Below are positions 15,774 to 28,086 of a DNA stretch of 64,000 nt, in pieces. The notes beneath the pieces were generated by a model. It had not been told where the DNA came from. It did no database searches and saw only the letters and a program-made list of their open reading frames with translations. The translations under genes were made by a program, and so were the position numbers. Origin of the DNA: an uncultured Woeseiaceae bacterium (GTDB lineage Bacteria > Pseudomonadota > Gammaproteobacteria > Steroidobacterales > Woeseiaceae). Numbering within the stretch: position 1 is the first letter of the stretch; each line of letters opens with the position of its first letter. The stretch covers positions 58,310-122,309 of the forward strand of contig CALZMQ010000003.1 in assembly GCA_945788625.1 (NCBI GenBank), given 5' to 3'.

Positions 15774-18005
15774 ATGAATCTCAGCCGCAAGACGCTGTTG
15801 TTGCAGCTAACAGTATCGGCACTGTCGGTCGTGCTGAGCGTGCTTGTTATCCGGACCGTGGTCTTTCCGCTGTTTGTCGAAATGCAGCATGGCCTCATCG
15901 AGGACAACCAGCGACGGGCTATCGAGGCTATCGCGGAAGACCAGGACTTCCGAATGTCAATGGCCGGCGATTACGGAGCCTGGGACCAGACTTACGTGTT
16001 TGTGCTGGATCCGGTATCACACCAGGAATTCGTCTACGAGAACATGTCGCTCGACGCTCTCCGGAATCTGCATGTCGACGTACTCGTTGTTTTCGACGCG
16101 GCAGGCCGTATTGTACACGGCGTCGTCATCGACCCTCATACCGGAGAGATGGGCGACTTTGTCGACATCCTCCTGGACGCAGACAGGGCCGCCGTTGCGA
16201 TGAACACCAGTGGTGACTCCAGCGTACGAACAGCCGGGGTCATCAGAACCCGATTGTATCCGCTGGATTTTGCGTCACACCCGGTCATCCAGACGGACCG
16301 CAGCGGCAAACCGAACGGATCTTTCGTCCTGGGCAGCTTCCTTACCGAGGAGTACCTCCTCGATGTCGGTGCCCGGCACGCCATACGAATGGGGCCAGTG
16401 TATCCGGGGTCTGCCGGCTGGCCGTCGGCTATCGAACGTCGCGATGGCCTCGCGACGAGATCCCTGGACGGTGACAGCCTGACTCGTGTCGTCATCGACG
16501 ACGTTTTCGGGGAAGCAGCACTGCTACTGGAAATCCGGACGCCGGAGTCGACGATGATTGCGGGCCAGCGCGCCAGTCTCACGGCGATCGTCTTTCTCGT
16601 GTTGGTTTCGTTACTGCTGCTGGCAATAACCCAGTTGTCGATGAAGCGCCTGATTGTGGGCCCACTGGACGCTTTGACGCATCACGTAGGTTCATTGCAG
16701 GACGGCGAAGATCTTACGAACCGCGTGCATGTCTCACGAGAAGATGAGATCGGCGTTCTGGCATCCGAATTCAACGCTTTGATGGATCGGCTCGAAATTT
16801 CCCGGGATGCTCTCGTGGCAACTCGCGATGAAGCCATGCAAGCGACGCGGGCAAAAAGCCAGTTCCTGGCCAATATGAGCCACGAAATTCGCACGCCGAT
16901 GAACGGCGTGATCGGTATGACCGAGCTCCTGCTACGGTCGGATCAGCTACAGGATGCCGACCGTCATCACGCAGAAACGGTTCAATCGTCTGCCCAGTCG
17001 CTGGTCACCATCATCAATGACGTGCTGGATTTCTCGAAGATCGAAGCTGGCAAGTTCACGTTGCATCCAAAGCCGTTTCGGCCGCGCGAGTGCCTCGATG
17101 AGATCACAGAAATGCTGGCGCACAGCGCGGACGAAAAAGGACTGGAACTCTGCAGCGAAGTAGCTCCGGACGTACCGGAATACCTCGTCGCTGATTCTGC
17201 ACGCCTTCGACAGGTAATGATCAACCTTGTCGGCAACGCCATCAAGTTCACCGAAACCGGTACGGTCAAAATCTCGATCACATCGGAAATTTCGAATCCG
17301 GATCGCACTCGGGTCCGATTCTCGGTTAGCGACAGCGGAATAGGTGTACCGGAAATAGACCGGGAACTGATATTCGACTCATTTTCACAGTCGGACGATT
17401 CCAACAGCCGGCACTTCGGTGGCACCGGACTGGGGCTCGCTATCTCGAGCCGCATCGTCAGATTGATGGGTGGAACAATCGAGCTCGACACTGCGGTTGG
17501 ACAAGGGTCGACATTCAGTTTTGCCATCGATCTCGAAACCGCCGACGGCCGCGCGGTCGCCCGGAGTAATCCACCACCGAAAGAGAGGCTGAAGTCGATT
17601 GGTGCCGACTTGCTGTTGGTCGAAGACAATCCCGTCAATCAGAAAGTGGCGCTCGGCATGCTTGAAATGCTCGGTTGCCACTGTGATGTTGCTGCCGACG
17701 GCATAGAGGGCGTCGAAGCGGTCAAGATGGGCAACTACGACCTTGTGTTGATGGACTGCCAGATGCCGCTGCTGGACGGGTTCGAGGCGACCAGGTTGAT
17801 ACGTGAATGGGAAGGCCATCAGGATGCCAAACCGAACACCATCATTGCCGTCACCGCAAACGCGCTGGAAGACGACCGGCAGCGTTGCGTCGATACGGGG
17901 ATGGATGATTACCTTCCCAAGCCGTTTACTGTTGACCAGCTTCGGCAAATACTCGCGAAGCACCTTGATAGCACTCGTTCAAACGCCGAGGCTATAAAGG
18001 CCTGA
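15774..18005 (+). CDS. CHASE4 hybrid sensor histidine kinase
   Basis: A 743-residue membrane hybrid kinase. TM1 is at about 8-32; a periplasmic CHASE4-type sensor with GDYGAWDQTYVFV follows; TM2 is near 265-288; then HAMP, HisKA with the His in NMSHEIRTPMNGVIGMTE, HATPase (NLVGNAIKFTETG, SDSGIG, FGGTGLGLAIS) and a C-terminal receiver with Asp in DLVLMDCQMPLLDG and Lys in DDYLPKPF. ATG 15774 was chosen because it starts the basic-hydrophobic signal anchor; the open frame back to 15576 is Cys/Arg-rich and not protein-like. There is no HPt domain or adjacent output gene, so the phosphorelay partner lies elsewhere. Confidence 0.88.
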   Translation: MNLSRKTLLLQLTVSALSVVLSVLVIRTVVFPLFVEMQHGLIEDNQRRAIEAIAEDQDFRMSMAGDYGAWDQTYVFVLDPVSHQEFVYENMSLDALRNLHVDVLVVFDAAGRIVHGVVIDPHTGEMGDFVDILLDADRAAVAMNTSGDSSVRTAGVIRTRLYPLDFASHPVIQTDRSGKPNGSFVLGSFLTEEYLLDVGARHAIRMGPVYPGSAGWPSAIERRDGLATRSLDGDSLTRVVIDDVFGEAALLLEIRTPESTMIAGQRASLTAIVFLVLVSLLLLAITQLSMKRLIVGPLDALTHHVGSLQDGEDLTNRVHVSREDEIGVLASEFNALMDRLEISRDALVATRDEAMQATRAKSQFLANMSHEIRTPMNGVIGMTELLLRSDQLQDADRHHAETVQSSAQSLVTIINDVLDFSKIEAGKFTLHPKPFRPRECLDEITEMLAHSADEKGLELCSEVAPDVPEYLVADSARLRQVMINLVGNAIKFTETGTVKISITSEISNPDRTRVRFSVSDSGIGVPEIDRELIFDSFSQSDDSNSRHFGGTGLGLAISSRIVRLMGGTIELDTAVGQGSTFSFAIDLETADGRAVARSNPPPKERLKSIGADLLLVEDNPVNQKVALGMLEMLGCHCDVAADGIEGVEAVKMGNYDLVLMDCQMPLLDGFEATRLIREWEGHQDAKPNTIIAVTANALEDDRQRCVDTGMDDYLPKPFTVDQLRQILAKHLDSTRSNAEAIKA

Positions 18006-18084
18006 ATACCCGCCTGTTCGTACATCTTCTTGCTTGCCTGCCGGCGCGCCCTGTTTACGCGCGTTTCGTCGTAGCGCGATAAAC

Positions 18085-19308
18085 TCAGAATCCCGCGGTC
18101 AGCATCAGCCACACCTTCGTCGTGTCGACGAACGGTGGGTCATCAGCGTCGAAAGCCGCCATCTTGAGCAGCAGTCCGTACTTGTCGCCGAGTTTCCTGC
18201 CCGCCGACAAATCGATTTCGCTCCCGTAGCTGCCGCCACCCGTCTCCGCCGAATAATCGTGGTAAACGAGCTGCAGATTCCACTTGCCGGGCTTGTAGCC
18301 GAGTTTGACGTAAACATCGTCGAGGCCACCAGGCGGCGTCGCAAGGAACTGGTCAGCCCAGCCATTGAACGCATGCAATGTTGCTAACGGTGTCCGGAAA
18401 CCCTGCCCGTTGTCACTGCCAAGCGACTCGAATCCCACACCAAACCTCAGCGCTTCGTGCGACCATTCGGCCTGGACGCGGAAATAGTCGGCATCGTAGT
18501 TCGTGGGGTTGTCCGCATTGTCGCCCTGCGAGGCGAACTCGCCCAGCAGGTTCACTTTGGCCTCACCCAGCTTCAAACCGCCGTTGACACGTACGCCGAA
18601 CGTGGTTGTGGAAAACGCGGGCGCGTCGTCATTGTCGATAATGTAGGCGTAGCCCACCAGCTTCCAGGCATCCGTGAGCTGGGCACTGGCATTCAGCAGG
18701 TGCGTATCCTGGTTATGATCGCCCGCCGATACATCCTCACCGAATATGCGGTTTACGTTGCCGACATAGCTGTAGAAGATCTCACCCTTATCGAAGCCGG
18801 CATAATTTATGCTGAAGCCGTCGTATGTCTGTTCGTTCTGCCGCCACCCGACGCCTCCGACGAAACGCTGATCGTCAAGCAGTATCCGCTGCCGCCCGAA
18901 CCGGGCACGCCAGTCATCACTGGGCGAATACTGGAAGTAGAACTGGTTGAGGTCCTCGCCTTCCGGGTCCGCAACATCCGGATACACGTTGCGATCGGGA
19001 CTGCTCGTTCCCGCTCCGCTATTGAAGTCATCGAGCAGCACCTCGAACACATAGTCGAATTCGAGGAATGCCGACCACGCGTTCCAGGCGCCCGTCTTGT
19101 AGTTCAGGCGCAGCTTCAGCGTTGATGCGTTGGCGTCTTCACTGAAGGAATCCTGGTCGACCAATTCGTAGCGGTAGCGCAGATTCAGGTGCGTCTCGCC
19201 GGAGGATATGGCCGTTACGAGGTCCTGATCCTGGGCGTCGGACGGCTCCGCCACCAGCGCCACGACTGCAGTCAATAGGACAACGAACACGCTCCGCCTG
19301 AATTTCAT
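18085..19308 (-). CDS. Outer-membrane porin, alginate-export family-like
   Basis: A 407-residue protein with a signal peptide (cleavage near SDAQDQ), alternating beta-strand pattern throughout and a C-terminal Phe (LMLTAGF), typical of beta-barrel porins. Early segments (THLNLRYRYELVDQ) and the central FGRQRILLDDQRFVGGVGWRQNEQTYDG match the alginate_exp-type porin signature. It is transcribed from the same direction as nirS 49 bp upstream, with a GC-rich hairpin between them, so it may be the last gene of the TonB receptor-nirS unit and serve nitrite or anion entry; that role is inferred. Confidence 0.8.
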   Translation of the reverse strand: MKFRRSVFVVLLTAVVALVAEPSDAQDQDLVTAISSGETHLNLRYRYELVDQDSFSEDANASTLKLRLNYKTGAWNAWSAFLEFDYVFEVLLDDFNSGAGTSSPDRNVYPDVADPEGEDLNQFYFQYSPSDDWRARFGRQRILLDDQRFVGGVGWRQNEQTYDGFSINYAGFDKGEIFYSYVGNVNRIFGEDVSAGDHNQDTHLLNASAQLTDAWKLVGYAYIIDNDDAPAFSTTTFGVRVNGGLKLGEAKVNLLGEFASQGDNADNPTNYDADYFRVQAEWSHEALRFGVGFESLGSDNGQGFRTPLATLHAFNGWADQFLATPPGGLDDVYVKLGYKPGKWNLQLVYHDYSAETGGGSYGSEIDLSAGRKLGDKYGLLLKMAAFDADDPPFVDTTKVWLMLTAGF

Positions 19309-19327
19309 GGTCTTTCCTTGTGGTAAC

Positions 19328-19348
19328 GGGGCCGGCGAGGCCGGCCCC
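19328..19348 (-). terminator. GC hairpin between nirS and the porin
   Basis: GGGGCCGGC and GCCGGCCCC form a perfect 9-bp stem with a 3-nt loop. No T-run follows on the minus strand and the porin ribosome site begins right after, so partial termination or mRNA stabilisation is more likely than full termination. Confidence 0.5.
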
Positions 19349-19357
19349 TGGCAGTCA

Positions 19358-23702
<4,345 letters not shown>

Positions 23703-23795
23703 GTGTGCCTGCCTTAGCAAAGAGATCTAGACCCGCGGAATCAGGCCGAAAGTCCTCGGCGAAATGTACGGTAGGCCCATGCGAGCAGCTCTACC

Positions 23796-23836
23796 TTGAT
23801 CCAGATCAATGAAACTCCAGTAGGGCGCCTTAAACT
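23796..23836 (+). promoter_or_regulatory. FNR/DNR box and promoter
   Basis: TTGAT-CCAG-ATCAA (23796-23809) is a perfect FNR/DNR palindrome. A -10-like TAAACT lies at 23831-23836, placing the box centre about 41 bp before a start site near 23844, the class II activation position. In the other direction a TACATT-like -10 (23764-23769, minus strand) is at roughly similar distance, so the same box could also serve the TonB receptor-nirS unit. Confidence 0.85.
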
Positions 23837-23867
23837 AGTACGTAATTTCCGAAGGAATGACGGGACG

Positions 23868-24605
23868 ATGCTGCAGACACCCGCAATGCGTGAAACAAAT
23901 CCGATGCTAGACTCAATAGATATGAAGCGCGGTAATTGTGACTTGGAAGGGATGCGACAGCATTACCTGTTTTCCGGGCTGGAACAGGAAGACTTCGACG
24001 CGCTTATGCAGCATGTGTCAGTCGTCCAACTTGAAAAGGGCGAGATTCTCTTTCATCGCGGCGATAAGGCGGAATTCTTTTATTTCGTCGACGCAGGACA
24101 AATGGAACTGAATATCATTGCCCCTACAGGACAACGGAAGGTTTTAGAGGTCATCGGGCCTGACCGGACCTTCGCCGAAGCCGTTGCCTTCATTCGCGAA
24201 CACAAGTATCCAGTCACCTGCGAGGCGCTGAGTGACTCTGTTGTTTGCCGCATACCCAACGATGCTTACGTCGACCTGATTCACACGAACCCCGATGCGT
24301 GCATGCGACTGCTCAGCGATCTCAGCCGGCATTTGCATGCGCGTGTCAGGGAGATTGAGCGGCTGACGGTCCAGAACGCACGCGACCGCCTCATTGGTTA
24401 CCTGCTCGAGCATGTTGTAGCATCGAACGACGACGAAGCCACCATAAGGGTTGAACTGCCCCGCCACGTAATCGCGTCGCGCCTGTCGATTACACCCGAA
24501 ACCCTGTCCCGGCTACTTCGAAATCTCGTCGAAGAACGCATTCTGACGATCGAGGACCGGGTGATATTCGTCCACAGCTTGTCACGCCTGCGCCCTTACG
24601 ACTGA
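23868..24605 (+). CDS. Crp/Fnr-family regulator of denitrification (Dnr-like)
   Basis: About 245 residues: N-terminal sensor fold (FSGLEQEDFDALMQHVSVVQLEKGEILFHRGDKA, AEFFYFVDAGQMELN), a long dimer helix and an HTH (LPRHVIASRLSITPETLSRLLRNL). No four-cysteine Fnr cluster motif, so it belongs with Dnr/NnrR-like NO-responsive (heme) regulators by context. ATG 23868 fits the promoter (about 25-nt leader) and GAAGGA at 23851-23856; later ATGs at 23886 and 23904 are possible. It sits between nirS and the NO reductase genes and probably activates both. The perfect DNR box in its own promoter suggests autoregulation. Confidence 0.88.
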   Translation: MLQTPAMRETNPMLDSIDMKRGNCDLEGMRQHYLFSGLEQEDFDALMQHVSVVQLEKGEILFHRGDKAEFFYFVDAGQMELNIIAPTGQRKVLEVIGPDRTFAEAVAFIREHKYPVTCEALSDSVVCRIPNDAYVDLIHTNPDACMRLLSDLSRHLHARVREIERLTVQNARDRLIGYLLEHVVASNDDEATIRVELPRHVIASRLSITPETLSRLLRNLVEERILTIEDRVIFVHSLSRLRPYD

Positions 24606-24619
24606 GCGGGAGAGAAATC

Positions 24620-24805
24620 ATGAGTGCGATTCTGTTCACCATCGTCGGAATCGTGCTGTATTTCGTCTCCGACTGGCTGCTGCTGCGCGTCGAGGCAAGC
24701 GCGGGCCGGCGATTCGAACATCGCTCACTGATCTTTTTCGCGATCCTGCTAACCCTGGCATTGATCACCTTTTCATTCATACAACAACAAACGGGAGTGT
24801 CCTGA
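24620..24805 (+). CDS. Small two-helix membrane protein of the NO reductase operon
   Basis: 61 residues with hydrophobic segments at about 4-22 and 38-54, separated by a charged loop (RVEASAGRRFEHRS). A GGGAGAG ribosome site lies just upstream and the stop overlaps the next start (TGATG). No named family recognised. The position at the head of the heme-copper reductase genes suggests an accessory or assembly subunit. Confidence 0.7.
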   Translation: MSAILFTIVGIVLYFVSDWLLLRVEASAGRRFEHRSLIFFAILLTLALITFSFIQQQTGVS

Positions 24806-24984
24806 TGAGCGAAAACAACGACGGCGAAAGCCGTACGGATCCTGCTGACCAGGAACCGATACCGATGATGCAAAGGCTGCTGGACAACCCGTTCCTCCTG
24901 CTGCTGCTCGGCATATTGGTTCCGGCGGTGTTCTACATTATCTGGGGAATTATCGAAATCACCCAGATACCGATCGCTGAATAA
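24805..24984 (+). CDS. Small single-helix membrane protein of the NO reductase operon
   Basis: 59 residues: an acidic N terminus (SENNDGESRTDPADQEP) and one membrane helix (about 27-50, FLLLLLGILVPAVFYIIWG). Its ATG overlaps the previous stop, and the next gene starts 11 bp on. The layout resembles tiny accessory subunits of B-family heme-copper reductases; function unknown. Confidence 0.7.
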   Translation: MSENNDGESRTDPADQEPIPMMQRLLDNPFLLLLLGILVPAVFYIIWGIIEITQIPIAE

Positions 24985-24995
24985 GGGGAAAAGCC

Positions 24996-25529
24996 ATGGC
25001 TATAACACCTCCGAGCGAGCGAATCTGGTGGAAAGAACCGATCGCGAAGATCGAGCTCATCTGGATCGTGGTTGCCTTTACCTGGGGTCTCATCATGTTC
25101 TTCATGATGATCTACTGGCACGGCGCCGGCGAACAGAATCTTTCCAACGAGGCTTACAAGACCACGGCGCTCAAGTTTTCGCAGAAAGCGGAGGCCATGA
25201 TCGACGAGTACACCGTGCGTGAGGAGAACGGCTTTCCGGTCGTGCATCCGCCGCCCGGCAGCGAGGTCTATCTCATTGCCCGGCTCTGGCAGTGGTCGCC
25301 GATACTGGAACTGGAGAAGGATCAGAGCTATCGGTTGCACCTGTCGTCCATGGACTGGCAGCACGGATTTTCGTTGCAACCCGTCAACATCAACGTCCAG
25401 GTCCACCCGGGCTACGACATGGTGGTCACTATCAAGCCCGACCAGGCCGGCGAATATGGCGTGGTCTGTAACGAATACTGCGGGATCGGTCACCACAACA
25501 TGGTCGGCAAGATCTACGTGGTCGACTAG
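24996..25529 (+). CDS. CuA-binding subunit II of heme-copper NO reductase
   Basis: A 177-residue subunit II with one N-terminal membrane helix (about 20-40) and a periplasmic cupredoxin domain. CuA ligands are the histidine in MDWQHGFSL and the C-terminal CNEYCGIGHHNM (two Cys, Glu, His, Met), all intact. The length and single helix match B-family (ba3-type) subunit II. It would accept electrons from a periplasmic cytochrome c and pass them to the catalytic subunit encoded 12 bp downstream. Retention of CuA separates it from cNOR (NorC) systems. Confidence 0.9.
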   Translation: MAITPPSERIWWKEPIAKIELIWIVVAFTWGLIMFFMMIYWHGAGEQNLSNEAYKTTALKFSQKAEAMIDEYTVREENGFPVVHPPPGSEVYLIARLWQWSPILELEKDQSYRLHLSSMDWQHGFSLQPVNINVQVHPGYDMVVTIKPDQAGEYGVVCNEYCGIGHHNMVGKIYVVD

Positions 25530-25541
25530 GGGGGAGCGGAC

Positions 25542-27236
25542 ATGGCAAACACGACAGAATTCAGAACCTGCCCGACGACCGGCCTCAAAGTCGACCTGGC
25601 TGCCGAAAATCTGATCAAGGCGAATGCCGTCGCCGCGATTGTGTTTCTCGCGGTCGGCGGCCTGTTCGGCCTGCTGGTAGCCCTGACGCGCTGGCCGGCC
25701 GTGCATTTCCTGCCAGCCGACTGGTTTTACCTGGCGCTGACTGCACACGGACTCGACGTTTTGCTGGTCTGGATCATCTTCTTCGAGATGGCCGTCCTGT
25801 ATTTCGCTTCCGCCGTGTTGCTGGGCTCCCGCCTTGCGGGCCCGAAGTGGGCCTGGGCCGGATTCGGCCTGATGCTCGTTGGCGCCATCATCACGAACAT
25901 TGCGGTCCTGCGTGGCCAATCCAGTGTGATGTTCACGTCCTATGTGCCGATGATGGCCGAGCCACCCTTCTACCTGGGCATCATACTGTTCGCCGTCGGC
26001 GCATTGATCGGCTGTTTTGTGTTCTTCGGCACGCTGGTGGTCGCCAAACAGGAGCGGACCTACCAGGGATCGATACCGCTGGTCACGTTCGGTGCGCTGA
26101 CCGCAGCCATCATTGCCGTATTCACGATTGCGTCCGGCGCGATCATCCTCATCCCCACGTTGCTATGGTCGCTGGGATTCGTCAGCTACATCGATCCGCT
26201 GGTCTACAAGACGATCTGGTGGGGTATGGGGCATTCATCGCAACAGATCAACGTGTCGGCACATGTGGCTGTCTGGTATGCCATCGCCGCGATGGTTTTT
26301 GGCGCCAAGCCGCTGTCCGAGAAAGTCAGCCGCATGGCGTTCCTGATGTATATCCTCTTCCTGCAGCTCGCCAGCGCGCATCATTTGCTGGTCGAGCCGG
26401 GCTTCAGCTCGGAGTGGAAGATATTCAATACGAGCTACGCGATGTATCTCGCCGTGCTCGGCAGCATGGTGCACGGCATGACCGTGCCGGGTTCGATCGA
26501 AGCCGCACAGCGCGCGCGGGGACTGACCAAGGGCATGTTCGAGTGGCTGCGTAAGGCGCCATGGAGCAACCCGGCCTTTGCCGGCATGTTCATGTCGCTC
26601 GTGTTCTTCGGCTTCATCGGCGGTATCTCCGGTGTCGTCATGGGCACGGAGCAGATCAACCTGATCATGCACAACACCCTGTATGTACCCGGTCACTTCC
26701 ACGGGACTGTCGTTGCCGGCACGACATTGGCGTTCATGGCGATCACCTACCTGCTAGTGCCGCTGATATTCCGGCGTGAGCTGATGTTCAGGAAACTGGC
26801 CCAATGGCAGCCGTACGTCTTCGGTATAGGCGTGGCGGGTATATCCCTGTTCATGATGGGCGCCGGCACGCTCGGCGTTTCACGCAGGCACTGGGACATG
26901 ACCTTCGCCGATGCGCAGCTTCCGTTCGACTACCCGGCGGCGGCGTTCCTGATGATGGGTCTCAATGGCGTATTCGCCGTGCTCGCGACGCTGGGCGGCA
27001 TCATGTTCGTCGTCGTTGTCGTCGGATCGGTTTTCTTTGGTCGTAAACTCGGCCGTGACGAGAAGCCGAGTTATCCCGAGGTTCCACCACAGGCGGCTGC
27101 CGTCAGTCACTATGGCAGCTCCGAATCGCTGAAGATTCCGGGCACGGTCATGCTCGTCGGTATTTTCTTTGTGGCGTTCGTGCTTTACTACTTCGTCAAC
27201 TGGAAATATCTATCGGAGATCTGGCCGCTGAGCTAG
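25542..27236 (+). CDS. Heme-copper catalytic subunit lacking the active-site Tyr (sNOR-like NO reductase)
   Basis: A 564-residue membrane protein with about 13-14 helices, collinear with B-family (ba3) oxidase subunit I. Heme and metal ligands are intact: H69 (low-spin heme), H231 (GHSSQQ), H280-H281 (ASAHHLLVEPG), H385 and H387 (PGHFHGT). In oxygen reductases the H231 motif reads GHP-x-V-Y with a cross-linked Tyr four residues on; here that position is Gln235. Loss of this Tyr is a mark of NO-reducing members of the superfamily. CuA subunit upstream, Sco/SenC downstream, a Dnr regulator and nirS nearby match the sNOR (NorSY-SenC) arrangement known in ammonia oxidisers. It likely reduces NO to N2O; an unusual oxidase is the alternative. 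Confidence 0.85.
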   Translation: MANTTEFRTCPTTGLKVDLAAENLIKANAVAAIVFLAVGGLFGLLVALTRWPAVHFLPADWFYLALTAHGLDVLLVWIIFFEMAVLYFASAVLLGSRLAGPKWAWAGFGLMLVGAIITNIAVLRGQSSVMFTSYVPMMAEPPFYLGIILFAVGALIGCFVFFGTLVVAKQERTYQGSIPLVTFGALTAAIIAVFTIASGAIILIPTLLWSLGFVSYIDPLVYKTIWWGMGHSSQQINVSAHVAVWYAIAAMVFGAKPLSEKVSRMAFLMYILFLQLASAHHLLVEPGFSSEWKIFNTSYAMYLAVLGSMVHGMTVPGSIEAAQRARGLTKGMFEWLRKAPWSNPAFAGMFMSLVFFGFIGGISGVVMGTEQINLIMHNTLYVPGHFHGTVVAGTTLAFMAITYLLVPLIFRRELMFRKLAQWQPYVFGIGVAGISLFMMGAGTLGVSRRHWDMTFADAQLPFDYPAAAFLMMGLNGVFAVLATLGGIMFVVVVVGSVFFGRKLGRDEKPSYPEVPPQAAAVSHYGSSESLKIPGTVMLVGIFFVAFVLYYFVNWKYLSEIWPLS

Positions 27237-27243
27237 CATAATG

Positions 27244-27268
27244 CGGTGCCGGTCCCTGGCCGGCACCG
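27244..27268 (+). other. Intercistronic hairpin
   Basis: CGGTGCCGG and CCGGCACCG form a 9-bp stem with a 7-nt loop between the catalytic subunit and the Sco gene, with no T-run. It may set mRNA processing or relative expression. The Sco start ATG 27279 lacks a clear ribosome site, so the hairpin could also affect its translation. Confidence 0.5.
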
Positions 27269-27278
27269 TATCGATCCC

Positions 27279-28064
27279 ATGCCATTCCGCTATCTGCTAA
27301 TACCGCTTGTTATCGGTGTCTTTACCGCCGCCGCGAATGCCGGCGAGGTCGAGTACGATCGCCAGAGCGCACTCGACACCAGCCAGGCAGTTATCGGCGA
27401 GGTTGTCCAGGCCCACACGCTGCGCGATATCAACGGCCAGTTCTTCGAGCTGTCCGGGCTGCGGGGCAAACCGCTCGTCGTGAATATGATTTACACGAGC
27501 TGCCATCACGTATGCCCGACGATCACAAAGAACCTGGCCAGCGCGGTCGATATAGCGAGCGAGGCCCTGGGAGACGACACATTTTCAGTCATCACGGTCG
27601 GCTTCGACTGGGCTGTCGATACACCGGATCGCATGCGTCTTTATGCCTCGGACAGACGTATCGACGCGCCAAACTGGCACTTCCTGTCCGGTGATGCGAC
27701 ATCGATCGAGGCCCTGAGCAAGGACCTCGGATTCCTGTTCTATCCCAGCGCCAAGGGCTTCGATCACCTGACGCAGACGACGGTGCTCGATGCCGAAGGG
27801 GTCGTCTATCGCCAAATCTACGGCGTCGACGTGGAGCCGCCGTCGCTTGTCGAGCCGTTGAAGGAACTCGTGTTCGACACGCCACGCCAGGCAGGGCTGC
27901 TCGAACACTGGCTCGATACGTTTCGGCTCTTCTGCACGGTCTACGACCCTAACTCCGGCCGCTATAAATTCGACTACTCGATCGCGACCACTATCTTCGT
28001 GGGCATCCTGTGCCTGGGTGCAATCGGGACCTTTGTCATCAGGGAATGGAGGCGGGCTCAGTGA
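27279..28064 (+). CDS. SCO1/SenC copper chaperone
   Basis: About 261 residues: N-terminal signal/anchor (residues 5-20), thioredoxin-like SCO domain with the copper motif YTSCHHVCPT and a conserved His near FDHLTQTT, and a C-terminal membrane helix (about 235-255, TIFVGILCLGAIGTFVI). SCO proteins deliver copper to CuA or reduce its cysteines. It follows the CuA and catalytic subunits, as in SenC-linked operons. The stop overlaps a GTG (GTGA at 28061-28064). Confidence 0.9.
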   Translation: MPFRYLLIPLVIGVFTAAANAGEVEYDRQSALDTSQAVIGEVVQAHTLRDINGQFFELSGLRGKPLVVNMIYTSCHHVCPTITKNLASAVDIASEALGDDTFSVITVGFDWAVDTPDRMRLYASDRRIDAPNWHFLSGDATSIEALSKDLGFLFYPSAKGFDHLTQTTVLDAEGVVYRQIYGVDVEPPSLVEPLKELVFDTPRQAGLLEHWLDTFRLFCTVYDPNSGRYKFDYSIATTIFVGILCLGAIGTFVIREWRRAQ

Positions 28065-28086
28065 ATCGCCTTGCAGCAGCGCTCCG

